This document shows positions 24,820 to 36,218 of a stretch of DNA of 64,000 bases, piece by piece. Below the pieces are notes generated by a model. The model did not search any database, was not told the DNA's origin, and was given only the letters and a program-made list of their open reading frames with translations. Position numbers and translations under genes: made by a program. Position 1 is the stretch's first letter; each line of letters begins with the position of its first letter. The stretch comes from Cephalopachus bancanus (Eukaryota > Chordata > Mammalia > Primates > Tarsiidae). Location of the stretch: NCBI GenBank assembly GCA_027257055.1, contig JAPVLO010000965.1, forward strand, positions 186,001 through 250,000, read 5' to 3'.

Positions 24820-25640
24820 AGTTAATATCAATACCATTGTTCCAGTTGCCCAGGCTAAGACCGTGCTGCCCCTCACACCACTTTTTTTCTCTCACAACTC
24901 ACATCCAACTGTCAACAAATTCTGTTGACTCAACCTTCAAGATATACCCCCAACTAAGCCACTTACCACCTGCACTCTTACCATCCCCGTCTAAGCCCCA
25001 TCATCACCAACCTGGATTTAACCTACAAGTTGACCTCCCTGGTTCTGCCCTCGGTCGCTTGCAGCTTATTCTCAAGACATAAGCTAGAGTGATCCTTTTA
25101 AGACTACACATAGCCGGGCTCGGTGGCTCAGCCTGTAATCCCACGCCTTTGGGAGGCTGAGGTGAGTGGATTGCCTGAGCCCGCGGGTTCGAGACCTGCC
25201 TGGGCAGCGAGACCCCATCTCTACAATAAATCAAAAAATCAGCCGGGCATGGTAGCGCATGCCTGTAATTCCGGCTACTCAGAAGGCTGAGGCGAAGGAT
25301 CGCCGGAGCCCAGCAGGTCAAGGCTGCGGTGGCCGGGAGCGGCCACTGCACTCCAGTCTGGGTGACGGAGTGAGACTCCAACTCAAAAAAAAAAAAAAAA
25401 AAAAGCTACACATAATGATTCTTGTTTTTCATTCACCTTTTTTATTGAGGTATAAAAAACCATGCAAAATCCACTCAGGGTTTCCTATCCCCGAACAAAA
25501 GCCAAATTCTCACAACAGCCTCTAAGGCCCTATGCTACAGGGTCCGTATGACCACTCAGGCCCCGTCTCCTGCTCTCCTCCTCTCTGCCGCCCTGCAACT
25601 GCATGACAGCTCCATCAGTCCTGTTCATGTTCCTTGATCG
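24820..25640 (+). mobile_element. L2 fragment, split by an Alu
   Basis: CAACAAATTCTGTTGACTCA and CTACCA-type L2 phrases before the Alu, and CAACAGCCTCTAAGGCCCTA after it. Diverged. Confidence 0.6.
25113..25404 (+). mobile_element. Alu, youngest lineage subfamily
   Basis: GCCGGGCTCGGTGGCTCAGC, CCCGCGGGTTCGAGACCTGC, GGGCAGCGAGACCCC, right-arm hairpin GGTGGCCGGGAGCGGCCACT, 20-base A-tail. Confidence 0.96.
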
Positions 25641-25990
25641 AGGTGTGAGCCCACTTTGGAGACTTTTTCCCACTCCTCTCATTATGATGTTAGCTGTAGA
25701 TTTCTATTAGGTTAGGTTAAGGAGGTTTGCTTTCATATTCCTAATTTGCTAAGTTTTAATAAAGTGATGTGAAATTCAATACCATAAAATTAACCATCAA
25801 GTAAACAATTTAGTGGTATTTAGTACATTCACAATGTTGTGCAACCATCACCTCTAGTTCCAAAACATTTTTATCACCCCAGAACAAAACCTCCTACCCA
25901 TTATGCAGTTGCTACCCATTCCTTTTTCCCTCTAGACTCTGGAAACAACTAATCTGTCTCCATGGATGTTCCTATTCTGGATATTTCTTC

Positions 25991-26284
25991 TTTTTTTCTT
26001 TTTTGAGTCAGAGTCTCACTCTGTCGCCCAGGCTGGAGTGCATTGGCAAGCTCATGGCCACCCCAATGTTGACCTGCTGGGCTCTGGCGATCCATCAGCC
26101 TCAGCCTTCCAAGTAGCTGGAACTACAGGCGTGCACTATCACACTCGGGGAATTTTTTTGATTTATTGTAGAGATGAGGTCTTGCCAAATTGCCTGGGCT
26201 GGTCTTGAACCTGCAGGCTCAGGCAACCCACTCATCTCGGCCTCCCAAAGTGCTGGGATTACAGGCTGAGCCACTGAGCCCGGC
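25991..26284 (-). mobile_element. Alu, intermediate to young
   Basis: GAGTCAGAGTCTCACTCTGT to CACTGAGCCCGGCC. Confidence 0.94.
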
Positions 26285-26529
26285 CTGGATATTTCATATG
26301 AATGAAATCATACAATATGTGACCTTTTATGACTGACTTCTTTGATGTAACAAATGTGTAAGAGGTCCATACACATCCTTATTGTGGCTGAATAAGACGC
26401 CATTGTATGTATATACCATAATTTATCCATTTATCTGTGGATGCCATTTGGGCTATTTCCATCTTTTGGCTATCGTGCATAGCACTGCTATGAACATGTA
26501 TGTATAGATATTGAAGTATCTGCTTTGAA

Positions 26530-26824
26530 TTTTTTTTTTTTTTTTGAGTTGGAGTCTCACTCAGTCACCCAGACGGGAGTGCAGTGGCCGCTCCCGGCCA
26601 CCGCAGCCTCGACCTGCTGGGCTCCAGCGATCCTTCCGCCTCAGCCTTCCAGGTAGCTGGAACTACAGGCGTGCACTATCACACCCGGCTAATTTTTTTA
26701 AATTTATTGTAGAGATGAGGTCTCGCCAAGTTGCCCAAGTGGGTCTTGAACCCACGGGCTCAGGTAATCCACTCACCTCAACCTCCCAAGGCACGGGATT
26801 ACAGGCTGAGCCACCGAGTCCAGC
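26530..26824 (-). mobile_element. Alu, young lineage subfamily
   Basis: Carries the antisense right-arm hairpin GTGGCCGCTCCCGGCCACCG; ends CCGAGTCCAGC; duplication TGCTTTGAATT. Confidence 0.95.
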
Positions 26825-26888
26825 TGCTTTGAATTATTTTGGCTATATACCTAGGATTGGAATTGTGGGGTCATATGATAATTTTTCC

Positions 26889-27185
26889 TTTTTTTTTTTC
26901 TTTTTTTGAGGCAGTGTGCTCAGGCTGTAGCACAGTACCACAATCATGGCTCACCACCACATCGACTTCCTGGGTTCAGGCTATCCTTCTGCCTCAGACT
27001 CCCAAGTAGCTGGGACTACAGGCTCACACCATCACGCCCAGCTAATTTTTTTGCTTTTTTTTGTACAGACAAGCAAGGTATTGCTATGTTGTCTAGGCTG
27101 GTCTCAAACTCCTGGGCTCAAGCAGTCCTCCTGCCTCGGTCTCCCAAAGTGTCGGGATTACAGGCATGAACCATTGCAACCAGAC
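26889..27185 (-). mobile_element. AluJ, old full dimer
   Basis: GAGGCAGTGTGCTCAGGCTG to CATTGCAACCAGA. Confidence 0.9.
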
Positions 27186-27289
27186 TGGTAATTTTATATT
27201 TAACTTTTAGGAACTGCCAAAGTGCTTCCCATAGTGACTGAACCATTTTACATTCCCACCAACAGTGCATGAGGGTTCCAATTCCCATG

Positions 27290-27665
27290 TCAGGACTTTT
27301 GCACTTATTTCCTCTCCAGAATGCTCCTCTGATAGATACCCAAGTGGCTCACTTTCCTATCTCCTTCAGGTCTTTACCAAATGCCATCTTCTCAAGGAGG
27401 CCTAACTTAACCATAAAATTTAAAATGGCAATTCCCTAACCTCCAATGCCCAACCCATATTCGCTATCTCCGTATCTCTATCTACATTCCATTTCTCCAT
27501 GTATTGATCACCATCTAACATACTATATAATTTTCTTATTTGTTTTCTATTGTCTGTTTCCTATCACTGAAATATAAGTCCCATGAAGGGATTTCAGTTT
27601 GTATTTCCAACACCTAGAACGGTGCCAACCACATAGTAGGTGCTCAAAAAATATTTGCTGAATAA
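27290..27665 (+). mobile_element. L2 3' end
   Basis: CTTCAGGTCTTTACCAAATG, then AACACCTAGAACGGTGCCAA and GTAGGTGCTCAAAAAATATT at the L2 terminus, where the next Alu is inserted. Confidence 0.85.
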
Positions 27666-27949
27666 GCTGGATGAAGTGGCTCACGCTTGTAATCCCATCA
27701 CTTTGGGAGGCAGAGGTGAGAGGACTGAGCCCAGGGGTTTGAGACCAGCCTGGGCAACTTGGTGAGACCTCGTCTCTATAATACATCAAAAAATTAGCCA
27801 GGCATGGTGGAGCACACCTGTAGTTCTAGCTACTTGAAAGGCTGAGGTGGAAGGATCTCCAGAGTCCAGCAGGTAGAGGCTGTAGTAGTTGTTGAGTGTG
27901 CCACTGCACTCCAGCCTGGGCAACAGTGAAACTTCGACTTAAAAAAAAT
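27666..27949 (+). mobile_element. AluJ-derived, full dimer
   Basis: GCTGGATGAAGTGGCTCACG to TTCGACTT and A-tail; duplication TTTGCTGAATAA / TTTGCTTAACAA. Confidence 0.92.
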
Positions 27950-28254
27950 TTGCTTAACAAGTAAAAGAGATTCAAAGAAGTATTTTGCCAAAGTGTGACA
28001 AAAAGAAAAGCAGGAATGTAAGTCCTTGTAGTTTAGTATTTATTTTTCTAATAATGGTGATGGACTGAAACTGAGCCAGTCATACCTTTTATTCAATTGA
28101 AACCAAAATGCATGCATGCACTAAGATGGCTATTTCTGATTCAGGTGAAAGAACTGTTTAGAGTAGCCTGGGGTTAAAGAGGGATCAGACTGTCAAGCTA
28201 GAATTCATTAACACCAATTAAAACTCAACTGCCTGTAATAAGCAAGCTTAGTAC
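27950..28254. other. Intergenic sequence between RAB33A and ZNF280C ends
   Basis: Unique-looking AT-rich sequence just beyond the ZNF280C poly(A) signal; nothing recognised. Confidence 0.5.
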
Positions 28255-28270
28255 TGGCTGTGTGAAATGC

Positions 28271-28276
28271 TTTATT
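28271..28276 (-). terminator. ZNF280C: ZNF280C distal poly(A) signal AATAAA
   Basis: TTTATT on the plus strand, AATAAA on the minus strand (GTTTGAATAAAGCATTTCAC), about 2.93 kb past the stop. It is the most distal good signal before the intergenic Alu at 27.9 kb. Confidence 0.7.
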
Positions 28277-29249
28277 CAAACAAAGTAAAAAAAAAATGTT
28301 ACAGGACACAGAACTTTAAGAATATTATACTTTAAGAAAAATAACCTGACACACTGTAAGAAATAGAATCCTATGGAAGAACACAATGCTGACTTCTACC
28401 TAAAATACTGCTACAACAAGAATATAGTTTTTCCAATTTTGAACTATGACAGAGACAAAGAAAATATCTGTAAATAAAAAGAGGACTGATGTTAAAAAAT
28501 GCAAAGAAGTTGTTATTTCTGAGCAAAGGTTTAAAACAAAGAAAAATTTGCGTGTCATTAATGCTGCTGAATTATATACTTGAAAATGGTTTAATGGCAA
28601 ATTTTGTTATATATATAACATAAATAATATATAGATATATATATATATTTTTTTTACCACACTAAAAATGTTTTAAAAGTTGAGTAGGAATATGGTGAAT
28701 GACAAAACATCCTAGAGACAGGTAAGGAAATAAAGACCAGAGTTTCACCAAGTACACCACTGTAACACAGGCCACTTTTAAAGATTTTGGAAAATTGTTT
28801 ACAGCAGAAATCAGTCTGGAAAATTACAAATAATGAATCATAATTAAAACTGCAAGGAGTATGACATAACAAATGGTCACAGAAAAGTGGCTTTCAATGC
28901 TTCAAAGCACATTCGATTAGTTCTGATCTTAGAGTAAAATAACCACTCACGACTGAGTCAAACACCTTCAGCGCCTGCCCACCTTCATGGTTACTAAGAT
29001 CACAAAGGAGCTTCTGCTAGCTTTCAAGTTCAAGAAATTAGTAAAATATAAATCGTGAACTCTTAACTGTGCTGGAGGAAAAAGTGCAAGATGCATTCAG
29101 CAGATAAAGCTCCCAGTGTGCAGGCCAAGCAATCCAGCTCCGTGGAACTAGGAGTGAAGCCATGCTCCTGGTTGTATAATTCAATCTACGGCTTTTACAT
29201 GAAGTTACTTGTTAAAAAATAATTCCCGAGGCACTTTAACAATGCAAAT

Positions 29250-29255
29250 TTTATT
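29250..29255 (-). terminator. ZNF280C: ZNF280C possible proximal poly(A) signal
   Basis: A second minus-strand AATAAA about 1.95 kb past the stop; use of it would shorten the 3' UTR by 1 kb. The sequence is very AT-rich, so this may be chance. Confidence 0.35.
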
Positions 29256-29998
29256 AAAAAAATAAGTAACAACATCAAAACTGTTCAACGACTCTATATT
29301 CAATGTAACCAAAATAAACAAACACCAAATTAAAAAAAATATACATCTATATATATATGGGCAAGAAACAAGTACATTTTTTGGTCCCAATAGTTTCTGA
29401 ATATATTATCTTTATCCAAAGGAATTACATTAATGGCTAAGAAGATATTATGTGTTAGATGTATAGAAATGTAACTTTAAAACTTGTTTTAAGGTCTGTA
29501 AGAAGAGTTTTTGCCAATTTTTTGTCTTTGAACTCACAATCCCTAAGTCAATGTTAATGATAGTTATTAAGTTAATGAGATAGAGCATGTAACAATGTCT
29601 AACAATCTGAACAAGTACCAAATTAAGATACTACCCAATAGGTAGTTACATGAAATTTGTAGAGAATTCTTTTAAAATGTCATGGAGTTGTTAAAAAAAA
29701 GATACAAACACAAAACAAAAGCTTTAAAGCTTTAAAGAGTATAAAAGTAGACACAATAAAATGGACATCAATACATTTGATGAGGGACATAAAATCAAGC
29801 TACCAAAATAAAATTAAATTAAAAAAATTTTAAATCTGAATATTTGTATTGCTGAAAATTCCTAGACTTTAATACTGTATAAAATTTAAAATAACAATAT
29901 GAGTAACAATATGAGTATGACTTTGGGACTGCAATTGTAGAAATTGTTTTTCCAAGAACATAAAAGTAATCTTGGTTCACTAAACAGTCAGAATTTTG

Positions 29999-30180
29999 TT
30001 TTTTAATTGTTGTTTTGAGTTGAGGTCTCACTCTGTTGCCCAGACTGGAGGGCAGTGGCACGATCATGGCTCACTGCAATCTCAACCTTCTGGGCTCAGG
30101 TGATCCTTCTGCCTCAGCCTCCTGAGTAGCTGGGACTACAGGTGTGTGCCAACATGGCTGGCTAGTTTTCTGATTTCACA
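29999..30180 (-). mobile_element. ZNF280C: Alu right arm inside the ZNF280C 3' UTR
   Basis: GAGTTGAGGTCTCACTCTGT to CAACATGGCTGGCTAG, flanked by TCAGAATTTT. On the genomic minus strand it lies in sense with the ZNF280C transcript. Confidence 0.88.
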
Positions 30181-31202
30181 ATCAGAATTTTTATATTCTT
30201 TGGACTGCATGTATACTAGAGGAAAATTAAAGGGCAGCAGTCAAAATGATTAAACTTCAACTTGGATGTTGAAGTACTGATTTGATGGGCTTCTCTTAGT
30301 TAGCATCGACCCATAAGCTTAAGCTCAAAAGCCAAAGCCCCCAGTGGGAAGTTGTGCTCAATCTGCTGGGCCTTGAGGTCATCTCTGGCCAAATCAGCAT
30401 CAGCCTTATGGGAGGCCAGTCAGGCAGGAAGGGACTCTTCCCAAGAACTGATTTCTTAAGGCCACAAACTAGAGGAGTGTTACAGTCAAATAATTCACAT
30501 TCCTTAGAAAGAGAAAATAGGCATCAGTTGTGTCCATTAAAGGGGGACACTGTCCAGGAGTACACTGGACACATTTTGAAATTTCTGTGTTGCTTTTGCA
30601 TCTGAAAAATAGGACAATGACAGACAAGGGATGAAGAAAAAATGGCTATCTGACCTAAAAATGTAAGACAGAAGAAATTCACTAAGAAAGCAGACAACAC
30701 TGACAAAAAAGATGAACAGCCATATTGTTTGATATGTAATATTCTGAAGGCAAGTATAGCAGAGAAAAACACAAATTATTTTAGGCAAAACAAGAAAAGA
30801 CCACAGCAACAAAGTTATTTTTGGAAGCAGAGCCAACTGCTTCCAATATATGTTAAGAGAAAAATATATGTTAAGATATGTTAACCTGACACAAAGATAA
30901 GGTGGAATAAGAATCTAGTGTCATCTGAAAGCTGAAAAGAGCTGAATGAGAGCTAGTGTCACGAACTTGGCTGTTAAACCACCTTCATATGAGAAAATAC
31001 TTCATAACTTTGAAGTTAGGAAATTCCAACTTGTCTTGCACCAAGCTGCACGAGCTTCACAGAGCAGAAATCTATTTCAACAAGCGGCTTTAAAAAACAA
31101 AAACAAAATACATTAATATTTTTCATTCCTATTAATAACACATTACAAAATGCAACAGTGCTAAAATTCATTAAAGTGACATGCACTGAATGAAAACCAA
31201 AC

Positions 31203-31243
31203 TTACTCAGAAGTAGGTTCAGAAGTTGAGGTACTTTGGGAAA
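31203..31243 (-). CDS. ZNF280C: ZNF280C last coding exon, C-terminus and stop
   Basis: 41 coding bases after a strong acceptor (TCTTCTTCTTCCAG): two bases finish a Val codon, then SQSTSTSEPTSE and TAA at 31203-31205. The Ser/Thr/Glu-rich tail is the ending I recall for the human protein. The exon continues as the long 3' UTR. Confidence 0.95.
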
Positions 31244-31386
31244 CTGGAAGAAGAAGAGTTTTACATTTAAAACAGCATATATGAAGGGTGAGACTATCAA
31301 TTTAAGACATAAGAGTTCATATTGTGGCTGATCAAAAACACTGAAATAAATAGCAAAAATTCAGAGAAACAGTTATATATACGTAC

Positions 31387-31505
31387 CATTCTCTATTATA
31401 ACTTGGCAAGAATGAGTTTTACGTTGGCTTAAGTGTTTGGCCATACGATCCAAGCCAGAAGAATCAGCTAGGAAATCACAATTAAGGCACACTAGAGTAA
31501 TGCCC
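31387..31505 (-). CDS. ZNF280C: ZNF280C penultimate coding exon: last zinc finger
   Basis: 119 bases between TTTTTTTCATAG and GTACGT. It reads GITLVCLNCDFLADSSGLDR then MAKHLSQRKTHSCQVIIEN. The finger has Cys-x2-Cys with 14 residues to the first His and six between the His residues, longer than a classical C2H2 finger, which is the usual form at the end of ZNF280 proteins. One base is left over to start the Val codon completed in the last exon. Confidence 0.95.
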
Positions 31506-31814
31506 CTATGAAAAAAAGAGGACAGTAAGAAAGAGAAGGTCCTTATATTCTATGGAAATCCATAATCCATTTTTCCACATAATAACTCTTGATTTGCATT
31601 TTACGTGCCACGACCCTCATTTCCCCATTTTGTTATATAAATTTGATATAACCAAAATGGTTCTCTAGAAAATGGCACAGCCATGTCTAAATTATGCTAA
31701 CATTTAGTGCTTTATAAATTGTTCCCTCTCAATGTATTGCTAAAAGCTAGGTGTCAAGAGACAGAAAGCCCAGTCTTAACTTCCTTAACAACTTGTGTAA
31801 CATGTGCCAGTCAC
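31506..31814 (-). other. ZNF280C: ZNF280C intron start, nothing recognised
   Basis: Intron sequence upstream of the penultimate exon; no repeat recognised before the young Alu. Confidence 0.6.
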
Positions 31815-32110
31815 AGCCGGGCTCGGTGGCTCAGTCTGTAATCCCGCGCCTTTGGGAGGCTGAGGTGAGTGGATTGCCTGAGCCCGCGGGTTCGAGACCC
31901 GCCTGGGCAGCGAGACCTCATCTCTACAATAAATCCAAAAATCAGCCGGGCGTGGTAGCGCGAGCCTGTAATTCCGGCTACTCGGAAGGCTGAGGCGGAA
32001 GGATCGCCGGAGCCCAGCAGGTCGAGGCTGCGGTGGCCGGGAGCGGCCACTGCACTCCAGTCTGGGCGACAGAGTGAGACTCCAACTCAAAAAAACAAAA
32101 AACAAACAAA
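31815..32110 (+). mobile_element. Alu, youngest lineage subfamily, best preserved copy
   Basis: Flanked by a perfect 15-base duplication ACATGTGCCAGTCAC (31800-31814, 32111-32125). T-arm GCGGG-TTCGAGA-CCCGC at 31886-31902 and right-arm hairpin 32029-32054 are intact; CpGs largely undecayed; the 5-base shortened GGGCAGCGAGACC is present. Confidence 0.97.
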
Positions 32111-32324
32111 ACATGTGCCAGTCACTACCTGCAAAGCAAGGTTGTAATAGTCATTCATTCAAATACATAAATATATATTTGCTAAGGACTTTCTTTACAC
32201 ACAGTATACTACAAGGTATTCTGCATACAACAGTGAACAAAAAAAGGTTGTGGAGTCTATAATCAAGTGTCTTATTTGAGGATAAAATTAGAAAAGAAAT
32301 ATGAAGGTTTTAAAAATAAATCAT

Positions 32325-32619
32325 GGCTGGGCGCGGTAGCTCACACCTGTAATTCCAGCACTTTGGGAGGCAGAGGCAAGAAGACTGCCTGAGTTCAGGG
32401 GTTCAAGACCAGCCTGGGCAACTTGGCAAGACCTTGTCTCTACAATAAATAAAAAAAATTAGCCAGGTGTGGTGGTGTGTGCCTGTGATTCCAGCTACTT
32501 GGAAGGCTGAGGTGGAAGGATCACCTGAGTCCAGCAGGTCGAGGCTGCAGTGGCCGTGAGCATGCTACTGCACTCCAGCCTGGGCGACAGAGTGAGACTT
32601 TGACTCAAAAAAATAAAAA
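32325..32619 (+). mobile_element. Alu, intermediate
   Basis: GGCTGGGCGCGGTAGCTCAC to TTTGACTC and an AAATAAAAAC tail; followed immediately by another Alu in the same orientation. Confidence 0.94.
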
Positions 32620-32621
32620 CA

Positions 32622-32919
32622 AGCCAGGCTCGGTGGCTCAGCCTGTAATCCCGCACCTTTGGGAGGCTGAGGTGAGTGGATTGCCTGAACCTGCGGGTTC
32701 GAGACCCGCCAGGGCAACTTGGCGAGACCTCATCTCTATAATAAATCAAAAAATCAGCTGGGTGTGGTAACGCGTGCCTGTAGTTCCAGCTACTTGGAAG
32801 GCTGAGGCGGAAGGATCGCCGGAGCCCAGCAGGTCGAGGCTGCGGTGGCTGGAAGTGGCCACTGCACTCCAGTCTGGGCGAGAGACTCCAACTCAAAAAT
32901 AAATAAATAAATAAATAAT
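32622..32919 (+). mobile_element. Alu, young lineage subfamily, in tandem with the previous copy
   Basis: GCCAGGCTCGGTGGCTCAGC with the longer GGGCAACTTGGCGAGACC form and GCGGGTTCGAGACCCGC; AAAT-repeat tail. Confidence 0.95.
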
Positions 32920-33299
32920 GTAATTATTGTTATTATTATCAATTAATTAATAGGATATCCCCTGCCCACTTTGGTCTCAGGATAAATACATGTACTTTTG
33001 AAGTTCATTAGATACTTGAAACTTAAATATTTTACCTCTACAGGAGTAAAAACCAGTAGCATACCCTGAACTGACTTCTCTACTCTTAACGCCCTGTTAT
33101 TTATTTATATCTAGTTGTCACTCCTGCATATCAGAAATTACCTTCATAAAACTGAAATGGTGTGCTTTTCCCCCCAAAATCACCCCTCCTGACTGGTCTC
33201 TCTTATGATGCCATTTCCCAATCACCAAGGCTCAAAATTGTCATTATTTCTGACTCTCTTCTTCCTGAAAACATTTAATATTTCTAACATTTTGTAATA

Positions 33300-33480
33300 T
33301 TAACAATTTGTTGAACACTTACTCTGTACTAGTCTGAGAGTTTTAGATCTAAATCTTGTAACAATCCAAAGTAATTATGACTTTTTTTTTTTACAGAGGA
33401 CAGGGTCTGGCTTAGAAACCTATCAAAGCTAGAGCCCTTTGATTCCAGAGCCCATGTTCTTAAACATGATATAACCCAGG
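33300..33480 (+). repeat. MIR
   Basis: TTGTTGAACACTTACTCTGT and TACAGAGGACAGGGTCTGGC; diverged. Confidence 0.6.
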
Positions 33481-33499
33481 CCATTATTAAATTAGTCTT

Positions 33500-34100
33500 A
33501 ACCACCACAACAGCCTTAACCAGTTTATGTGCCTCATACAGCTACAAACTCACTTGCGTATCCCCTCCAAATTGACCTTTCTTCAATATGCTTGATTCTA
33601 CTCAAAACATTCGTGGTTTCCTCAGTGTCTCCAACTTAAAATAAAGCCTAAACTCTCTAGCCTTGTTTTCAAGTATTCCACAATATGGATCTAAGCTCAA
33701 AACGACTCCCCGAGACTTAGATGTTAATACTGTGGCATATGAACTTTACCCCATCCAAACTGTACTACCAGTTACTCATTATGACTCAGAAGAACACATA
33801 TGGTTTCTGTTTTTTCTTTTCTGTACTTTTATTCATGTTATTTTCTCCAACTAGAATGCCCTGGGCCATATAAGAATAAGTAGAAATCTCCCCCTTGAAA
33901 TCAGTAACTCTTATTGCACTTACTACAAACCTCCTTGTATTACTGTAGTTATTTATGCTTACACCTTATATCCCTCCAGTAAATTGTATATTCCTTGAAG
34001 GTTGGTACCAAGCTTTCTTCTTCATCTCTGTCATCTGTACAGGACCTGCTACATTGTGTTATACATGATAGGTGCACAATAAACAGCTAAAGAATGAACA
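33500..34100 (+). mobile_element. L2 3' end
   Basis: AAATTGTATATTCCTTGAAG, then ATAGGTGCACAATAAACAGC at the terminus; upstream CTAGAATGCCCTGGGCCAT-type L2 phrases. Confidence 0.8.
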
Positions 34101-34383
34101 TTTCATTTCGATGAAATAATAATTACAAAAAATATTGCTCACAGAATTATAAATATGCTTAGTCTCATACAGAGATTGACCAATTTTCTATTTAGATCTG
34201 AAAGTGATCCAAGTTGGAAAAAAAAGCATCTCAGATTTTAAAAATCATACAGTTGAGCTTGACAACAGTGCAATAAAAATCAAATAAAGTCACATCGTTA
34301 GAATTAAAAAATTCCTTTTCAATCTTATAAAAATTTTCAGTAAAGATAACACCTGAATTCAGTAAGGTTTTAAATATAGCACT

Positions 34384-34671
34384 GCCAGACACGGTGGCTC
34401 ATGCCTGTAATCCCAGCACTTTGGGAGACTGAGGCAAGAGGACTGCCTGAGCCCAGGGGTTCGAGAACAGTCTGGGAAACTTGGCAAGACCTTGTCTCTA
34501 CATTAAATAAAAAAATTAGCAAAGTGTGGTGGCACATGCTTGTGGTTCCAGCTACCCGGACGGCTGAGGTGGAAGGATCACCTGAGCCCAGCAGGTTGAG
34601 GCTATGGTGGCTGTGAGCGAGTCACTAGTCTAACCTGGGTGACAATGAGACTCTGACTAAAAAAAAAAAAA
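34384..34671 (+). mobile_element. Alu, intermediate
   Basis: GCCAGACACGGTGGCTCATG to CTCTGACTAAAAAA. Confidence 0.93.
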
Positions 34672-34874
34672 TTAGCACCAATGTATTTTTAAAACAGAAT
34701 AAAATTTTTCTCTGCTTATGAGCTGTTCGTCCAACTTCATCCACGTATGTGGTTTTCAACATATATATTATTTTGCTCAACAAATATTTACGGAGTACCT
34801 ACTATGGTCCAGTTACTATTCAATGCCTGGCCAATGTCTGTCAAAATGAGCAAAATAATCAAACAAAGGAAAAC

Positions 34875-35450
34875 AGAGTAAAAAGAATGTTTAAAGAAAT
34901 TGACCTTTCATATGACCCAGCAATCCCTCTCCTGGGAATACACTTGGGGGAACATAAATTGTTCTACCAAAAAGACAACTGCACATGTAAGTTTACTGCA
35001 GCACTATTCACAATAGCAAAAACATGGAACCAACCCTGCTACCCACTGAAAGTGGACTGGATAAAGAAAGTGTGGTACATATATGCAATGGAGTATTACA
35101 CAGCCAAAAGAAGGACAAAATTATGGACTTCTCAGCAACTTGGATGGATTTAGAGTCTATCATACTCAGTAATCTATCACAGAAACAAAGAACTGAGTAT
35201 CACATGTTCTCACTCATAAGTGGGTCCTGAACATTTATCACAATACTACAAGAGAGGGATTGGAAGTGCCAGGGTGGGATGGGTGGGAAACATAACATCG
35301 CTAAGGGTACCTGATCCTACACTAGGGCAAGTGAGGATGAGTGGGAGGCCCAAACTTCACCTGCACGTAGACCACTTATGTGCTTAATCCTGACTTGAAC
35401 TCTACATCCTTACAATAAAATAAAGGAAAAAATAAAATTTAAAAAGAAAA
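34875..35450 (+). mobile_element. L1 3' end (ORF2 C-terminus plus 3' UTR), non-anthropoid type
   Basis: Frame 34749-35153 shows the L1 ORF2 C-terminal motifs [24 protein letters not shown] and DWIKKVWYIYAMEYY, then a stop. The 3' UTR (ACCTGATCCTACACTAGGGC, CTTAATCCTGACTTGAACTC) differs from human L1PA and is shared with the other short L1 pieces in this window. 5'-truncated and dead. Confidence 0.9.
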
Positions 35451-35518
35451 AATGCTTAGTGAATTTTGAGCTGAGTGTGGCATGATCAAATTATCAATGC
35501 CTTTTAAAATTACTTACA

Positions 35519-35826
35519 GCCGGGCTCGGTGGCTCAGCCTGTAATCCCGCGCCTTTGGGAGGCTGAGGTGAGTGGATTGCCTGAGCCCGCGGGTTCGAGA
35601 CCCGCCTGGGCAGTGAGACCTCATCTCTACAATAAATCAAAAAATCAGCCGGGTGTGATAGCGCATGCCTGTAATTCCGGCTACTCGGAAGGCTGAGGCG
35701 GAAGGATCACCGGAGCTCAGCAGGTCGAGGCTGCAGTGGCTGGGAGCGGCCACTGCACTCCAGTCTGGGCGACAGAGTGAGACTCCAACTCAAAAAAAAT
35801 AAATAAATAAATAAAAATAAATAAAT
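35519..35826 (+). mobile_element. Alu, youngest lineage subfamily
   Basis: Perfect duplication AAAATTACTTACA (35506-35518, 35827-35839). A-box TGGCTCAGCCTG at 35530-35541, T-arm block GCGGGTTCGAGACCCGC, GGGCAGTGAGACC short form. Confidence 0.97.
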
Positions 35827-36218
35827 AAAATTACTTACAACAATTTTTTCTATACAGTAAACAAGTTGTGTACTTTTATTTAAAAAAAAACACAGAATGA
35901 TGAAGGCTTTATAATTATTTCAAGTATGCCAGTGTTTTAATAAACTTACTTCTATTCAAATATTGTTAGAGAGTCTTATTTCCGTTATTTTACAATGCAA
36001 ATGTAGGAAAGTTTCACCTTAATGCCTGGAACTATTGAAAGGGTGTTTTTAGCCAGAGATGACAGGCTATCCCCCATTCACTTTGGTCTCAGGATAAATA
36101 AAGAGAACTCTGTCCAGTAAGTAATCATTTAGGTTTCCAAAGTAGGAACTCCAACATGAGGTTTTAAAAATTACTATAATTTTTCAACAGACAGAATGGA
36201 AAAAAGATCAACTCTTAC

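Larger units (their letters stand above)
25755..27282 (-). mobile_element. Old L1M 3' end, antisense, broken by three Alus
   Basis: Segments 25755-25989, 26286-26529, 26825-26888 and 27186-27282 read continuously as antisense old L1 (GTGCAACCATCACCTCTAGT, GGCTGAATAAGACGCCATTG, ATTCCCACCAACAGTGCATG). Confidence 0.85.
28255..31202 (-). other. ZNF280C: ZNF280C 3' UTR
   Basis: About 2.95 kb from the stop to just past the distal AATAAA on the minus strand. It is AT-rich, without splice signals that would shorten it, and contains one right-arm Alu fragment (about 30000-30180). Length fits the size expected for the human mRNA. The exact cleavage site is inferred. Confidence 0.75.

Noticed and set aside
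31886..31902. tRNA gene, because of the perfect T-arm
   Set aside because: No acceptor stem, D-arm or anticodon arm around it; it is part of an Alu left arm.
31785..32114. Open frames through Alus here and at about 25.0, 26.5, 32.5, 50.0 and 63.4 kb
   Set aside because: All share the same Alu-encoded peptide phrases, an effect of well-preserved young copies, not genes.
34749..35153. A cellular gene at the 134-codon open frame
   Set aside because: Its motifs are those of the L1 ORF2 C-terminus and it is followed by an L1 3' UTR.
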